Shown here: piece after piece, positions 35,908-44,632 of the stretch
How positions within the stretch are numbered: position 1 is the first letter of the stretch
Layout: each line of letters opens with the position of its first letter
Origin: UBA1672 sp050633505
GTDB taxonomy: Bacteria > Pseudomonadota > Alphaproteobacteria > Micavibrionales > Micavibrionaceae
Assembly (NCBI GenBank): GCA_050633505.1
Contig: JBOEGQ010000005.1
Span: forward strand, 124,001-188,000
Length of the DNA: 64,000 bases
Direction: 5' to 3'
Made by a program: the position numbers and the translations under genes
Notes under the pieces: model-generated
The model's input: only the letters and a program-made list of their open reading frames with translations
The model's database searches: none
What the model was told of the DNA's origin: nothing

Positions 35908-36519
35908 ATGCCAGTCGACCCGCGTAGCGATTTACCGGTAAGAATAGCAATGGAGATATCAAAAGCTCTTGGCAAAACAATTAACCCTAGTGAATTATAC
36001 GCGCATGATAATAATGATCTGGGGGCGTGGAAGTCACAGTCTCGTTATGATTACGACCATGAAGAAGATGACCAGTATATTTTTAATAACAGAAGAGTAG
36101 CATGTTTTGATTTGCTGCATGACCCATCTGGAATGCGTTCAAGCTCTATCCCACTGCAAATCGCATTTAATGAACAACAAAACATGCAGGTTATTGCGCG
36201 CTGTGCAATACATGAAGTTTATGAAAGCTTAGAACATAATTTTGAACAGAAGCAGGCTGCTGTTTTTGATCCTGAAGATCTGGATCGGAAAAGAAAGGTC
36301 GGTATAGAAATAACCTTGGATAGTGAAGCACCGATTCAAGCGATATCATTACCGAATGGAAACTTTAGAATATTTCAGGATAGCACTGGTACTGCTGCGC
36401 AATTTTCAAGTGATGCCATGCATTACGATAGCCGAGAACATGGTACAAAGCTTGTGGATTTTGCAACTGAATACATCGGGACAAGTGCACGTTTATCGCT
36501 TCTAGAATTTGTGCCCTGA
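35908..36519 (+). CDS. Hypothetical protein between mltG and fabF
   Basis: A 203-residue soluble-looking protein with no signal peptide, membrane helix or recognised motif. The N-terminus (DLPVRIAMEISKALGKTINP) is amphipathic, the middle acidic, and the C-terminal half reads as beta-rich (VGIEITLDSEAPIQAISLPN, NFRIFQDSTGTAAQF). The ATG at 35908 has a good GGAGGAAAT ribosome site and the start of the upstream gap carries TTGACA at about 35852, so it is probably expressed. It is oriented against both neighbours, which suggests later insertion. Confidence 0.6.
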   Translation: MPVDPRSDLPVRIAMEISKALGKTINPSELYAHDNNDLGAWKSQSRYDYDHEEDDQYIFNNRRVACFDLLHDPSGMRSSSIPLQIAFNEQQNMQVIARCAIHEVYESLEHNFEQKQAAVFDPEDLDRKRKVGIEITLDSEAPIQAISLPNGNFRIFQDSTGTAAQFSSDAMHYDSREHGTKLVDFATEYIGTSARLSLLEFVP

Positions 36520-36575
36520 GCATATATGCTCAGGATGCTTTGAAGCTAAGATAGGTAATACACAAAGATAATAAA

Positions 36576-37856
36576 TTACACCTTACGCATAATCAGTGAT
36601 GCGTTTGTACCGCCAAATCCGAATGAATTGGACAGTACGGTATTCACTGTTTTTTCTTTGGCAACTTTTGGAACAAGATCCATGCCTTGGCAGTTTTCAG
36701 ATGGATTTTCTAAGTTTAGCGTTGGTGGTAATACGCCCGTTTCCAATGCTTTGGCAGAGTAAATGGCTTCAACCGCGCCTGCCGCGCCAAGAAGGTGGCC
36801 GATTGCAGATTTGGTTGAGGACATAGAAACCGTATCCAATGCGTTACCAAACAGGCGTTTAACCGCGCCGAATTCAATACTGTCGCCAACGGGGGTCGAT
36901 GTTCCGTGTGCATTGATGTAATCAATGTCTTCCGGATTTAATTTTGCGCGTTTAAGAGCGGCTTCCATCGCGCGGTATCCGCCGTTTCCATCTTCCGCAG
37001 GGGATGTAATGTGGTGTGCATCGCCCGATAGGCCGTATCCAATGATTTCGCCATAAATTTTTGCACCGCGTGCCTTTGCATGTTCGTATTCTTCTAAGAC
37101 TACAATTCCTGCACCTTCACCAATGACAAAGCCGTCCCGACCATCATCCCATGGGCGTGAGGCCTGTTCAGGTGTATCGTTATATCCGGTTGTCAGTGCG
37201 CGTGCGGCAGCAAATCCGGCAACACCAAGACGGCAAACTGCACCTTCTGCGCCACCTGCGATCATCACATCTGCGTCATCTAATGCGATGAGGCGTGCGG
37301 CATCACCAATTGCGTGTGTTCCTGTTGCACATGCGGTAACAACTGAGTGATTTGGCCCACGGAAGCCGTACTTAATTGATATATGACCAGATGTCAGATT
37401 GATAAGTGCGGCAGGTACGAAGAATGGAGAAATACGGCGAGGGCCGCGCTCATTCATAAGGGTAGATGTTTTGTAAATCTCATCCAGTCCGCCAATTCCT
37501 GATCCGACCAGAACGCCTGTTCTGTTCAGGCTCTCTTCATCTGATGGCGTCCATCCCGCATCTTCGATGGCTTCTTGTGCGGCGGCAATGCCGTATGTAA
37601 TGAAGACATCGACTTTGCGTTGCTCTTTCGGATGAAGGTAAAGATCGGCATTAAAATCACCGTTTTCCGGTGCTTCGTCCTTGGTTTTCGGAATTATTCC
37701 TGCGATTTGAGATGGAATGTCTGAGACATCGAAATGCTCAATCTTCTTAATACCACTTTTTCCGTTTGTGATACTTTCCCAGTTGTGGTCAACCCCCATA
37801 CCAAGTGGAGATACCATTCCCATACCAGTTATAACGACACGTCTCAATTCACTCAT
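36576..37856 (-). CDS. fabF: FabF, 3-oxoacyl-ACP synthase II
   Basis: A 426-residue condensing enzyme. The active-site Cys is residue 176 in SVVTACATGTHAIGDA. The two His are in YINAHGTSTPVGD and SSTKSAIGHLLGAAGA, and the ending NSFGFGGTNASLI is typical of KAS II. It elongates acyl-ACP with malonyl-ACP in fatty acid synthesis in the cytoplasm. It follows acpP on the same strand, the usual arrangement, with a hairpin in the 94-base gap that may tune the relative output. Confidence 0.95.
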   Translation of the reverse strand: MSELRRVVITGMGMVSPLGMGVDHNWESITNGKSGIKKIEHFDVSDIPSQIAGIIPKTKDEAPENGDFNADLYLHPKEQRKVDVFITYGIAAAQEAIEDAGWTPSDEESLNRTGVLVGSGIGGLDEIYKTSTLMNERGPRRISPFFVPAALINLTSGHISIKYGFRGPNHSVVTACATGTHAIGDAARLIALDDADVMIAGGAEGAVCRLGVAGFAAARALTTGYNDTPEQASRPWDDGRDGFVIGEGAGIVVLEEYEHAKARGAKIYGEIIGYGLSGDAHHITSPAEDGNGGYRAMEAALKRAKLNPEDIDYINAHGTSTPVGDSIEFGAVKRLFGNALDTVSMSSTKSAIGHLLGAAGAVEAIYSAKALETGVLPPTLNLENPSENCQGMDLVPKVAKEKTVNTVLSNSFGFGGTNASLIMRKV

Positions 37857-37889
37857 GATTTCTTCTCTCTATTCCTTTAAATAGCATCA

Positions 37890-37908
37890 CAGCCCGTCAA
37901 GCGGGCTG
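37890..37908 (-). terminator. Intergenic hairpin between acpP and fabF
   Basis: CAGCCCG and CGGGCTG form a seven-pair stem with loop TCAAG or its complement. No T run follows on the minus strand, so it is more likely an attenuator, RNA-stability element or partial terminator that lets acpP exceed fabF. Confidence 0.5.
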
Positions 37909-37950
37909 GAATATAAAGTATTAAGTAATAACACGCATGATGCGTTTTTA

Positions 37951-38187
37951 TTACTCTGCGTTTGCTTTGATGAAGTTCACAGCATCTGCAAATGTCTGGA
38001 TGTCTTTTGCAGCATCATCTGGAATTTCAATGTTGAATTCCTCTTCAAATGCCATAACAAGCTCAACAGTGTCCAGAGAGTCAGCGCCTAGGTCATCGAT
38101 GAAGCTTGCGCCCTCAACAACTTTATCTTCTTCCACGCCAAGGTGTTCTACAACGATTTTTTTAACGCGATCGGCAATATCACTCAT
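37951..38187 (-). CDS. acpP: Acyl carrier protein
   Basis: A 78-residue acidic protein with the phosphopantetheine attachment motif GADSLDTVELVM (Ser37), the usual length, and the typical helices IADRVKKIVVEHLGVEED and AFEEEFNIEIPDDAAKDI. Carries acyl chains for fatty acid and lipid A synthesis. It precedes fabF. The gap upstream to thrC (38188-38450) is about 263 bases of divergent regulatory DNA in which I find no convincing site. Confidence 0.97.
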   Translation of the reverse strand: MSDIADRVKKIVVEHLGVEEDKVVEGASFIDDLGADSLDTVELVMAFEEEFNIEIPDDAAKDIQTFADAVNFIKANAE

Positions 38188-38450
38188 TTTAAATCCTATC
38201 TTTTTAACTTTTCTAGATAATTCTTATAACGAACGAAAAGGCATATGACTAGCCCTAACATTCTTCGGCAAAGCTACTAGCATATGAGTTTGCAAAGATA
38301 AAGCGGTTTTTGTCGATAAATTTACACATGCAATTTGTGGATAAGTGTTTTTGAGGGAAATGTGGCACACCGGATTGCATGTTGTTTTCTTACCTTTTTA
38401 TACCTAAAGCCAGATTGACTTCCTTTTGAAAACGCCCTAAAACTTGCCGT

Positions 38451-39863
38451 ATGATGAAGTATATATCCACACGCGGGCAAGGTGAGCCCCAAACATTTGA
38501 ACAGGTTCTCCTAAGTGGTCTTGCACCTGATGGGGGGCTGTATGTGCCTGAAACCTGGCCTTCTATAGACCTTGGATCGTTGCGCGGTAAATCATATTGC
38601 GAGATTGCAGAAATCGTAATGTATCCATTTGTGGAAGGGTGTATTGAGCGCGATGATTTCCGTGCAATCATCAATGAAACTTATGGCGTCGATGTTTTCC
38701 GCAATTGCGATGTGACACCTCTTCATCACCTTCAAAATTATGAAGGGGATAAAATTTATGTGATGGAACAATTCCATGGCCCGACTATTGCGTTTAAAGA
38801 TGTTGCCTTGCAACTGTTAGGGCGTTTGTTTGACCATGTTTTGAAGAAGCAGAAAAAACGCGTTACGATTGTTGGTGCCACCAGTGGTGATACTGGATCT
38901 GCGGCGATTGAAGGATGCCGATCTTGTGATAATATTGATATATTTATCTTGCACCCGAAAGGGCGTGTATCCGATGTTCAGCGTAAGCAAATGACATGTG
39001 TTGATGCGCCAAATGTTTATAATATCGCCTTGGATGGATCTTTTGATGATTGTCAGAACATGGTAAAGGCCATGTTTAATGATTCTGACTTTAGGCATGG
39101 TGTTAATCTGTCTGCGGTTAATTCGATTAATTGGGCGCGGATTATGGCGCAAATCGTTTATTATTTCACCACGGCGCTGGAATTAGGGGTAGCAGACGGT
39201 AAGGATGTATCGTTTGTTGTACCAACGGGTAATTTCGGAAATGTTTTTGCGGCGTATTGTGCGCGTAACATGGGTTTGCCGATTAAACATCTTGGTATCT
39301 CGACCAATAAGAATGATATTTTGACACGGTTCTTTGAAACGGGTGAAATGAAAATTGGTGAGTCCTTTGCCACGGTTACACCATCGATGGATATTCAAAT
39401 TTCCAGTAATTTTGAACGCTATTTGTTTAATTTAGTTGGCCGCGATGCCGATCATCTTGCGCAATTGATGCAGGAGTTTAAACAGAATGGCTCTATCCGT
39501 CTTAGTGCTGACCTCATGGAAACGGCGTGTCGTGAGTTTACGGCTGCGCGTGCGGATGATGATCAGACATTAGGCTTTATCAAGGAATGTTACGACGCGA
39601 CGGGGTATATTCTTGATCCGCATACCGCAGTTGGAATGGCGGGTGCCAAGGTAATTGCGGATAAGCAGGAAAGTGGCTCTGTTGTTTTATTGGCGACAGC
39701 GCACCCGGCCAAATTCCCGGATGCGGTTGAGAAGGCCATTGGCCTGCGCCCTGATTTGCCGGACCATCTTGCGGACTTGTTTGATCGTCGTGAAATTCTG
39801 GTGGAGCAGCCAAATGATATGGCCGTTATACAGGATTTTGTACGTAAAAATTCCAGAGCATAA
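38451..39863 (+). CDS. thrC: Threonine synthase
   Basis: A 470-residue PLP enzyme converting O-phosphohomoserine to threonine. The N-terminal module STRGQGEPQTFEQVLLSGLA with GGLYVPETWP is diagnostic of the longer ThrC class. The PLP lysine lies in GPTIAFKDVALQLLG, and the Gly-rich phosphate site is in VGATSGDTGSAAIEG. Two start codons (38451 and 38454) are possible. The M48 peptidase gene starts 41 bases downstream in the same direction. Confidence 0.95.
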   Translation: MMKYISTRGQGEPQTFEQVLLSGLAPDGGLYVPETWPSIDLGSLRGKSYCEIAEIVMYPFVEGCIERDDFRAIINETYGVDVFRNCDVTPLHHLQNYEGDKIYVMEQFHGPTIAFKDVALQLLGRLFDHVLKKQKKRVTIVGATSGDTGSAAIEGCRSCDNIDIFILHPKGRVSDVQRKQMTCVDAPNVYNIALDGSFDDCQNMVKAMFNDSDFRHGVNLSAVNSINWARIMAQIVYYFTTALELGVADGKDVSFVVPTGNFGNVFAAYCARNMGLPIKHLGISTNKNDILTRFFETGEMKIGESFATVTPSMDIQISSNFERYLFNLVGRDADHLAQLMQEFKQNGSIRLSADLMETACREFTAARADDDQTLGFIKECYDATGYILDPHTAVGMAGAKVIADKQESGSVVLLATAHPAKFPDAVEKAIGLRPDLPDHLADLFDRREILVEQPNDMAVIQDFVRKNSRA

Positions 39864-39903
39864 AACCCTTTGCATTCTCTGGGTAATCGTTTAATTTTTT
39901 GCC

Positions 39904-40992
39904 ATGAGCATAAAATCAATCGGCCTAAGTACACATATCTGGAACAATAATTTACGCTGCATCATGATGCTTGCGCTTTATCCTGTTTTGATTCTGGGTA
40001 TGTTTTGGATCTTAATGCTTGTTCTTGGAACGGTGAGTATCCACGTACCGTCAGATGATGTGAATGGCCTTTGGATTCTGGTTGAATTCTCCAACCGTAT
40101 ATTTTTTGATTTCTGGCCGATGGTTGTGACGGGGGTCGGGATATGGTTTGTTATCTCGTGGTTTTCTCATACGCAAATGATCCGCCAAATGGCGGGCTCA
40201 CATCCTGTCTCGCGTCAGGAAGAGCCCGAGCTCTATAACCTTCTTGAGAACTTATGTATTTCACAAGGGATGCCGATGCCCGGTCTTGAGATTGTTGAGA
40301 CGCATGCGCGCAATGCCTTTGCCAGTGGTCTTCATAAGGGGAATTACAAGGTCACTGTCACACGTGGATTGATGAATAGCCTGTCGAGAGAGGAATTAGA
40401 GGCCGTTTTGGCGCATGAGCTTACCCATATTCAAAATAATGATGTGCGGCTTCTTATTGTGACAATTATTTTTACAGGGCTTTTCGGGTTTCTTGCGCAA
40501 ATGGCCTGGCGTAGCTTTGTTCATGGTATTTTTTATCGTATGGGGAATAATCGGAATAAGGGCGGAGCGTTGGTTTTGGTTTTATTGGTTTCTTTGGTTC
40601 TTGGCATCGGGTATCTGGTCAGTTTATTTATGCGCTTTGCTTTATCGCGTAAGCGTGAGTATATGGCCGATGCTGGCGCAATTGAAATGACAAAGAATCC
40701 TGATGCAATGATGCGGGCTTTGATGCGGATTTCCGGGCGAGATCGCATGCCCGCGATGAGTGAGGATATCGCCATGATGTGCATTGAAAATCATAAAAGC
40801 TTTTTAGGGTTGTTCGCAACCCACCCGCCAATCGAAAAGCGTATCCGCGCAATTTCAGAGGTAACGAATACCCCAATCCCTGATCATGCCAGTTTACCCC
40901 CCATCGAAAAGGAGCAGAGCTTTTCTCAAAATACTGAAGGTAAGCGGCAGAATCCCTGGCTAATGACGGATAGACGCGGGAAAAGGGGCTAA
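39904..40992 (+). CDS. M48 family membrane metallopeptidase (HtpX-like)
   Basis: A 362-residue membrane protease. The zinc motif HELTH is at residues 171-175 in VLAHELTHIQNND, with the third ligand probably the Glu of SRKREYMADAGAIEM. Transmembrane segments at about 22-44, 70-86, 185-200 and 215-240 bracket the catalytic part. HtpX-like enzymes degrade misfolded inner-membrane proteins. The next gene, a Bax inhibitor-1 family protein, is functionally matched, since YccA in E. coli modulates membrane proteolysis by FtsH and genetically interacts with HtpX. It has its own promoter, however. Confidence 0.88.
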   Translation: MSIKSIGLSTHIWNNNLRCIMMLALYPVLILGMFWILMLVLGTVSIHVPSDDVNGLWILVEFSNRIFFDFWPMVVTGVGIWFVISWFSHTQMIRQMAGSHPVSRQEEPELYNLLENLCISQGMPMPGLEIVETHARNAFASGLHKGNYKVTVTRGLMNSLSREELEAVLAHELTHIQNNDVRLLIVTIIFTGLFGFLAQMAWRSFVHGIFYRMGNNRNKGGALVLVLLVSLVLGIGYLVSLFMRFALSRKREYMADAGAIEMTKNPDAMMRALMRISGRDRMPAMSEDIAMMCIENHKSFLGLFATHPPIEKRIRAISEVTNTPIPDHASLPPIEKEQSFSQNTEGKRQNPWLMTDRRGKRG

Positions 40993-41004
40993 TAGGGCGA
41001 TTTT

Positions 41005-41033
41005 TTCCAAGAGTCTTTGTAATCTGCTATAAT
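41005..41033 (+). promoter_or_regulatory. Sigma-70-type promoter of the Bax inhibitor-1 gene
   Basis: A perfect -10 TATAAT at 41028-41033 lies 17 bases after TTCCAA at 41005-41010, a weak -35. It is 48 bases upstream of the ATG at 41082. Confidence 0.6.
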
Positions 41034-41081
41034 AGAGAGTATAAGAAGCTATAGATTTTTAACAGTTTGGAGAATTTGAAA

Positions 41082-41783
41082 ATGCAAACAGATCGTTATT
41101 CGGGCGCTCAGTCCCGATCACAAACGTTCGACGCTGGTTTACGCGCTCATATGAGCAGTGTTTATAATCGTATGACAATTGGTGTGCTTATTACCGCCAT
41201 AACCGCTTGGATCGTTAGCAGCTCACCAGATCTTATGACGTTGTTCTTAGGTGGACCGCAAAAATATATCGTTATTTTCGCACCACTTGCGATTGTGTGG
41301 TTTGGATTTAACCCTATGACAATGTCTTCACAGAAGTTGAAATTGGCTTTTATTGGAGTTAGCGTTCTATACGGTATCAGTTTTTCAGCAATTGCTTTCG
41401 CTTTTGCAGGGGCAGAGATTGCGCGTGCTTTCTTCATTACATCAGGAATGTTTGCCGGGCTTAGCATCTTTGGCTATACCACTAAGAAAGACCTAAGTGC
41501 TTTGGGAACGTTCTGCATGATGGGTGTAATTGGTGTCGTTTTGACATCTGTGATTGGCATATTTGTCGGCTTTTCCGATACAATGCAGATTGTGCTTAGC
41601 GCTATCACGGTTGTTGTTTTTGCTGGTCTGACGGCGTGGGAAACTCAAAATACAAAGCAGATGTATAATGCTTCTCATAGTGCAGAACTTAATAGTCGTT
41701 TGGCTTGGTCATCGGCATTGAGCCTGTATATCAGTTTCGTTGTTATGTTCTCACATATTTTGAGTTTGATGCAGGAACGTTAA
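41082..41783 (+). CDS. Bax inhibitor-1 / YccA family membrane protein
   Basis: The start is the ATG at 41082, with TTGGAG at 41067-41072. The product is 233 residues with seven predicted transmembrane helices and the family pattern: N-terminal FDAGLRAHMSSVYNRMTIGV, LMTLFLGGPQKYIVIFAPL, and AEIARAFFITSGMFAGLSIF near FGYTTKKDLSALG. The last helices contain GLTAWETQNTKQMY and SALSLYISFVVMFSHIL. Family members are calcium-leak channels or modulators of membrane proteases. It follows the M48 peptidase, and a terminator ends the unit. Confidence 0.9.
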   Translation: MQTDRYSGAQSRSQTFDAGLRAHMSSVYNRMTIGVLITAITAWIVSSSPDLMTLFLGGPQKYIVIFAPLAIVWFGFNPMTMSSQKLKLAFIGVSVLYGISFSAIAFAFAGAEIARAFFITSGMFAGLSIFGYTTKKDLSALGTFCMMGVIGVVLTSVIGIFVGFSDTMQIVLSAITVVVFAGLTAWETQNTKQMYNASHSAELNSRLAWSSALSLYISFVVMFSHILSLMQER

Positions 41784-41806
41784 GCGATACTCTTTTAAAG
41801 AATCTG

Positions 41807-41836
41807 AAAGGCTCCGTATATTTACGGGGCTTTTTT
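41807..41836 (+). terminator. Terminator before the tRNA-Ala gene
   Basis: AAGGCTCCGTA and TACGGGGCTT pair around TATT with one G-U pair, followed by TTTTTT. It closes the Bax inhibitor-1 transcript. Confidence 0.8.
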
Positions 41837-41899
41837 ATTGCCTTTGCTCTTGAAATGCAGACCGGAACACAGTATTGATAATCCCGTCTTTTGGAAAAA

Positions 41900-41975
41900 G
41901 GGCCCTTAGCTCAGCTGGGAGAGCGCATCGCTGGCAGCGATGAGGTCAGCGGTTCGATCCCGCTAGGGTCCACCA
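41900..41975 (+). tRNA. tRNA-Ala(GGC)
   Basis: A complete cloverleaf of 76 bases ending in encoded CCA. Acceptor GGGCCCT pairs with AGGGTCC through the alanine-specific G3-U70 wobble. The D arm is GCTC...GAGC, the anticodon stem CATCG/CGATG with loop CTGGCAG (anticodon GGC), and the T arm AGCGG-TTCGATC-CCGCT. Its 3' end abuts the remains of a serine recombinase gene, so it is the probable integration site of the accessory region to the right. Confidence 0.97.
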
Positions 41976-42744
41976 TAACATCCTTACCCCCCAGCAACTC
42001 GCTCAAAAGCCTTATAGGCCGGGCGATAGGGGCTGTTCGAAAACCCACATTCCGGTCATACGGCACTTCCTCCGTAAACATCATTTTGAGTGCCTTACGC
42101 TTATCAGTTAGATCATTCGAAGCCCATAATTCATAGGGGTTTCAAAGAAATTCTAAAGCTGTTCGAAAAGTTCCGCTAAAGTCAGGCAACGCATTGCCGC
42201 ATTTATCGATTTTTTCCCGCAAAACGATCTTCTCATCTTCCAAGGCTTGAATGCGCGTTTCATAGGCCGTAACCACACGCGCCCTCATGCGGTTTTTAAC
42301 CTGCTCGGCATTCTTCTCCCGCTGGTGTGCGGCTACTGAGGCGAGTAAATGCTCCACCAGCCGACTGTCAGAGTCTTCTCCAAACTCAATGGAGGGGCTT
42401 TTCAGAATGCCGCCTGCCTCAGAGATAGCAGAGCGGATGTGAATATGTGCCTGTATATCCCGCGCAAGGCGGTTGATATCGTCAATAATGACAACATGTT
42501 CTTCCGTCTTGCGGTGCTTTTTGAGGAAGGAGAGCATTTCCTTCATCTTGGGGCGGTCAATTAATTTACCGGACAAACCTTCTTCATAGTAAGTCTGCAC
42601 AATTTTGTAGCCCTGATGCTTTGCATACTCGCGGCAACGTGTGGCCTGTGATTCCAGACCATGCCCTTCACGCACCTGCTTTTGGCTGGATACGCGGCAA
42701 TATATAACGGCTTTTTGTTTTGTGCCGCTAACATTAAGAAACAC
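41911..42744 (-). pseudogene. Degenerate large serine recombinase (integrase) ending inside tRNA-Ala
   Basis: From a GTG at 42744 the minus-strand frame encodes a serine resolvase domain: AVIYCRVSSQKQVREGHGLE (catalytic Ser in CRVSS), then IDDINRLARD and VAAHQREKNAEQVKNRM. It then jumps to the C-terminal coiled segment TRIQALEDEKIVLREK and FRTALEFL, so the roughly 270-residue recombinase and zinc-ribbon middle is missing. A TGA at 42142-42144 interrupts the frame, and reading through it gives the recognisable C-terminus NPYELWASNDLTDKRKALKM and NVGFRTAPIARP. The same frame runs on without a stop to a TGA at 41911-41913, inside the tRNA. That tail (DPSGIEPLTSSLPAMRSPS) is simply antisense tRNA. 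It is a dead integrase at its own attachment site. Confidence 0.8.
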
Positions 42745-42948
42745 CGTAGTGATAAGGGATTGTCACAAGATGCTCTTGCTGGAAAAGCAGAAATTGCAAC
42801 GCGCTATCTTCAGGAAATCGAAGCAGCAGAAAAGCAACCAAGTGTGACAACAATATTCAAACTAGCCAAAGCGCTAGACATTGAATATACATCTCTCCTC
42901 TCATCTGCATGGTTACAATGGCTTGAGCATGGTGACGGTGAAGAATAA
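42715..42948 (+). CDS. XRE-family HTH regulator, 5' end probably truncated
   Basis: About 75 residues of a helix-turn-helix protein: NIKKHRSDKGLSQDALAGKA, EIATRYLQEIEAAEKQPSVT and TIFKLAKALDIEYTSLL, the standard XRE/Cro-like fold. No ATG lies in a suitable place. The open frame upstream (from an ATG at 42661) is antisense to the recombinase N-terminus and is unlike the family, so the start may be the TTG at 42715 or may have been lost in the deletion that shaped the recombinase remnant. It would be the regulator of the former mobile element. Confidence 0.6.
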   Translation: MFCAANIKKHRSDKGLSQDALAGKAEIATRYLQEIEAAEKQPSVTTIFKLAKALDIEYTSLLSSAWLQWLEHGDGEE

Positions 42949-42965
42949 TCTCAGCTAACTATATA

Positions 42966-43005
42966 CAGCCAGAGGGATGCAACGGGAGAGCGCAGCGCCT
43001 CCCTT
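42966..43005 (+). repeat. Left copy of a 40-bp inverted repeat flanking the 43115 gene
   Basis: The 40 bases from CAGCCAGAGGGATGC to CTCCCTT recur in reverse complement at 44471-44510 with only two differences (C to T at two sites in the central GCGC/TGT part). GGGAG and CTCCC inside it can form a small hairpin. GCCAAG follows, matched by TCCAAG at the other end, so the similarity extends a few bases further. Confidence 0.85.
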
Positions 43006-43114
43006 GCCAAGTGGTGTGGATGTAATACACACACATCTTACGTTCATTGGTAAGAGCATAAAAGTGGCTTATATTTCTGGTGTTATCATTGTATAAAAAA
43101 TCAAGCTATAAATA

Positions 43115-44419
43115 TTGGAGAGTTATATTATTGAAAATACCCAATCATTTGAAAAAACATTTCGTCTAGGATTGGGGCGGGCGTATTTGCACGTCAAAGA
43201 ACATGGCGATGAAGGATTAAAGGATATTATCCTGCGCCATTGCCTGAAGAATCCCTGTTACGATACGCAAGGTGAAGCCTCTCGCGCCACTTGGTTGATG
43301 TCAGTTGTCGATTTATGCACTGAGCCGAGTTATTACACCGATAGTATAATGATGGAGCTTGCAAAGGCAGAAGATGATCGTGACCTTTCACAGCTCTACG
43401 ACCTTTGCCTGATAATGGCTGAACGTGGAAGTGTGCAGGCTAAAGACGCGATATATGATCGTTTTGACAAGCAAGAGTTCAATGAATCTTGGCTTGGTGG
43501 TGATCAGATTATTGCATTGGATGGATTGAGTGGCCTAACACACGTGGCGCGTATTCTTGGGCAAAGGATGCTGGATGATTCTGAATATTGGGATGGCATG
43601 ACATACACGCACGCATGTGAGACGTTCGGTAAAGAAAAAACTAATAAACATTTAGAGGAACTTGCGCAAAAATATAAGGCTGTCGCTGCTTATCTAAAAA
43701 ATTCTTTAGAAAGTTACAAAGCATGGGAAAGGCCTAATGATTTTAATACTCCTGAGAAATTGAGAGAACGCTCACGCCACGAAACCCCTTTTGATGTCAT
43801 TCAATCGAATATTGAAAATGTACATAAACATAAATCTCGATTTCTTCGTTTCGGAAGATATGCGACCAATGAAGAAATAAAAACTCTATACGAAAGAATG
43901 CTCAATGAAGAACGACCAGAACAGCTGGTTCGATACTTATGGCTCTTTCGAAAGAGAGAATTACCTACTCTTGATAAAAAATTGTTTGATCTCTGTTGTT
44001 CAGAAAATGAAGATATTTATTCTTCAGCTATCACCGCTTTATCGCATAGTACGGATAAGCGAGTACGTGACTTTGCTATTAGAAAAATAAGTAGAGATAA
44101 AACATTCCCATTAGAACTTATCGAGCTATTTACCAATAATTATGAGAGTGGAGATGCCGCATATATTGAACGTGCTTTGTTGCAAGATGGGAATAAAGAA
44201 AAAGTTTTTTCTCTAAGCTATGATATTTTAAAGGTCTTTGAAGAGAACCCTGTGAAGGAAATGCTTAAATGTATTCTATGGGTTTATGAGAATACACCTT
44301 GTGCGCACTGTAGGTGTCGTGCAGTCACATTACTGGTGGAGCATTCTATTATGCCAGACCATATCAAGAATGAGTGTCGGCATGATTGTTGTGAAGAGGT
44401 GAAAATTTTAAGTGCGTAA
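43115..44419 (+). CDS. HEAT-repeat-like accessory protein, unknown function
   Basis: About 430 residues, nearly all alpha-helical, with repeated helical pairs in the C-terminal half (YLWLFRKRELPTLDKKLFDL, SSAITALSHSTDKRVRDFAI, AYIERALLQDGNKEKVFSLS), resembling HEAT or armadillo-like repeats. No signal peptide or membrane helix. A His/Cys cluster ends it (ENTPCAHCRCRAV, NECRHDCCEE). No ATG is available near the start. GGAG at 43117-43120 would fit initiation at an ATT codon at 43127 or 43130, and a TTG at 43115 is the conventional alternative. The gene stands alone between 40-bp inverted repeats in the accessory region. Function is not recognised. Confidence 0.6.
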   Translation: MESYIIENTQSFEKTFRLGLGRAYLHVKEHGDEGLKDIILRHCLKNPCYDTQGEASRATWLMSVVDLCTEPSYYTDSIMMELAKAEDDRDLSQLYDLCLIMAERGSVQAKDAIYDRFDKQEFNESWLGGDQIIALDGLSGLTHVARILGQRMLDDSEYWDGMTYTHACETFGKEKTNKHLEELAQKYKAVAAYLKNSLESYKAWERPNDFNTPEKLRERSRHETPFDVIQSNIENVHKHKSRFLRFGRYATNEEIKTLYERMLNEERPEQLVRYLWLFRKRELPTLDKKLFDLCCSENEDIYSSAITALSHSTDKRVRDFAIRKISRDKTFPLELIELFTNNYESGDAAYIERALLQDGNKEKVFSLSYDILKVFEENPVKEMLKCILWVYENTPCAHCRCRAVTLLVEHSIMPDHIKNECRHDCCEEVKILSA

Positions 44420-44470
44420 CCAGAGTTAAGACGGAACGCAAGCTGTGTGTTGTACTACAACACGCTTGGA

Positions 44471-44510
44471 AAGGGAGACACTGCGCTCTCCCGTTGCATC
44501 CCTCTGGCTG
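44471..44510 (-). repeat. Right copy of the 40-bp inverted repeat
   Basis: Reverse complement of 42966-43005 with two mismatches. Just inside it, at 44448-44464, GTGTTGT-ACT-ACAACAC is a seven-pair palindrome, and a degenerate counterpart (GTGTGGATGTAATACACAC) lies at the left end. The paired repeats bracket a single gene of about 1.3 kb. Confidence 0.85.
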
Positions 44511-44632
44511 ATGGTGTGATACGGGAACAAATCCGTTCCAACCTTTCACACCATAAAAATAATATAGCGTTTTAACGAAAGCGAAAAAATCTTGTGCTAT
44601 TCTACATCGCGAAAAAACAAAAACGGTTTGCC

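Noticed and set aside
41891..42136. Plus-strand frame of 81 residues beginning MEKGPLAQLGERIAGSDE
   Set aside because: It is a translation of the tRNA-Ala gene, a well-known false call. No separate gene is supported.
42142..42744. Functional small serine resolvase
   Set aside because: The frame looks intact to its TGA, but residues after that stop match the normal large-recombinase C-terminus and the central domains are missing, so it is a degenerate large serine recombinase.
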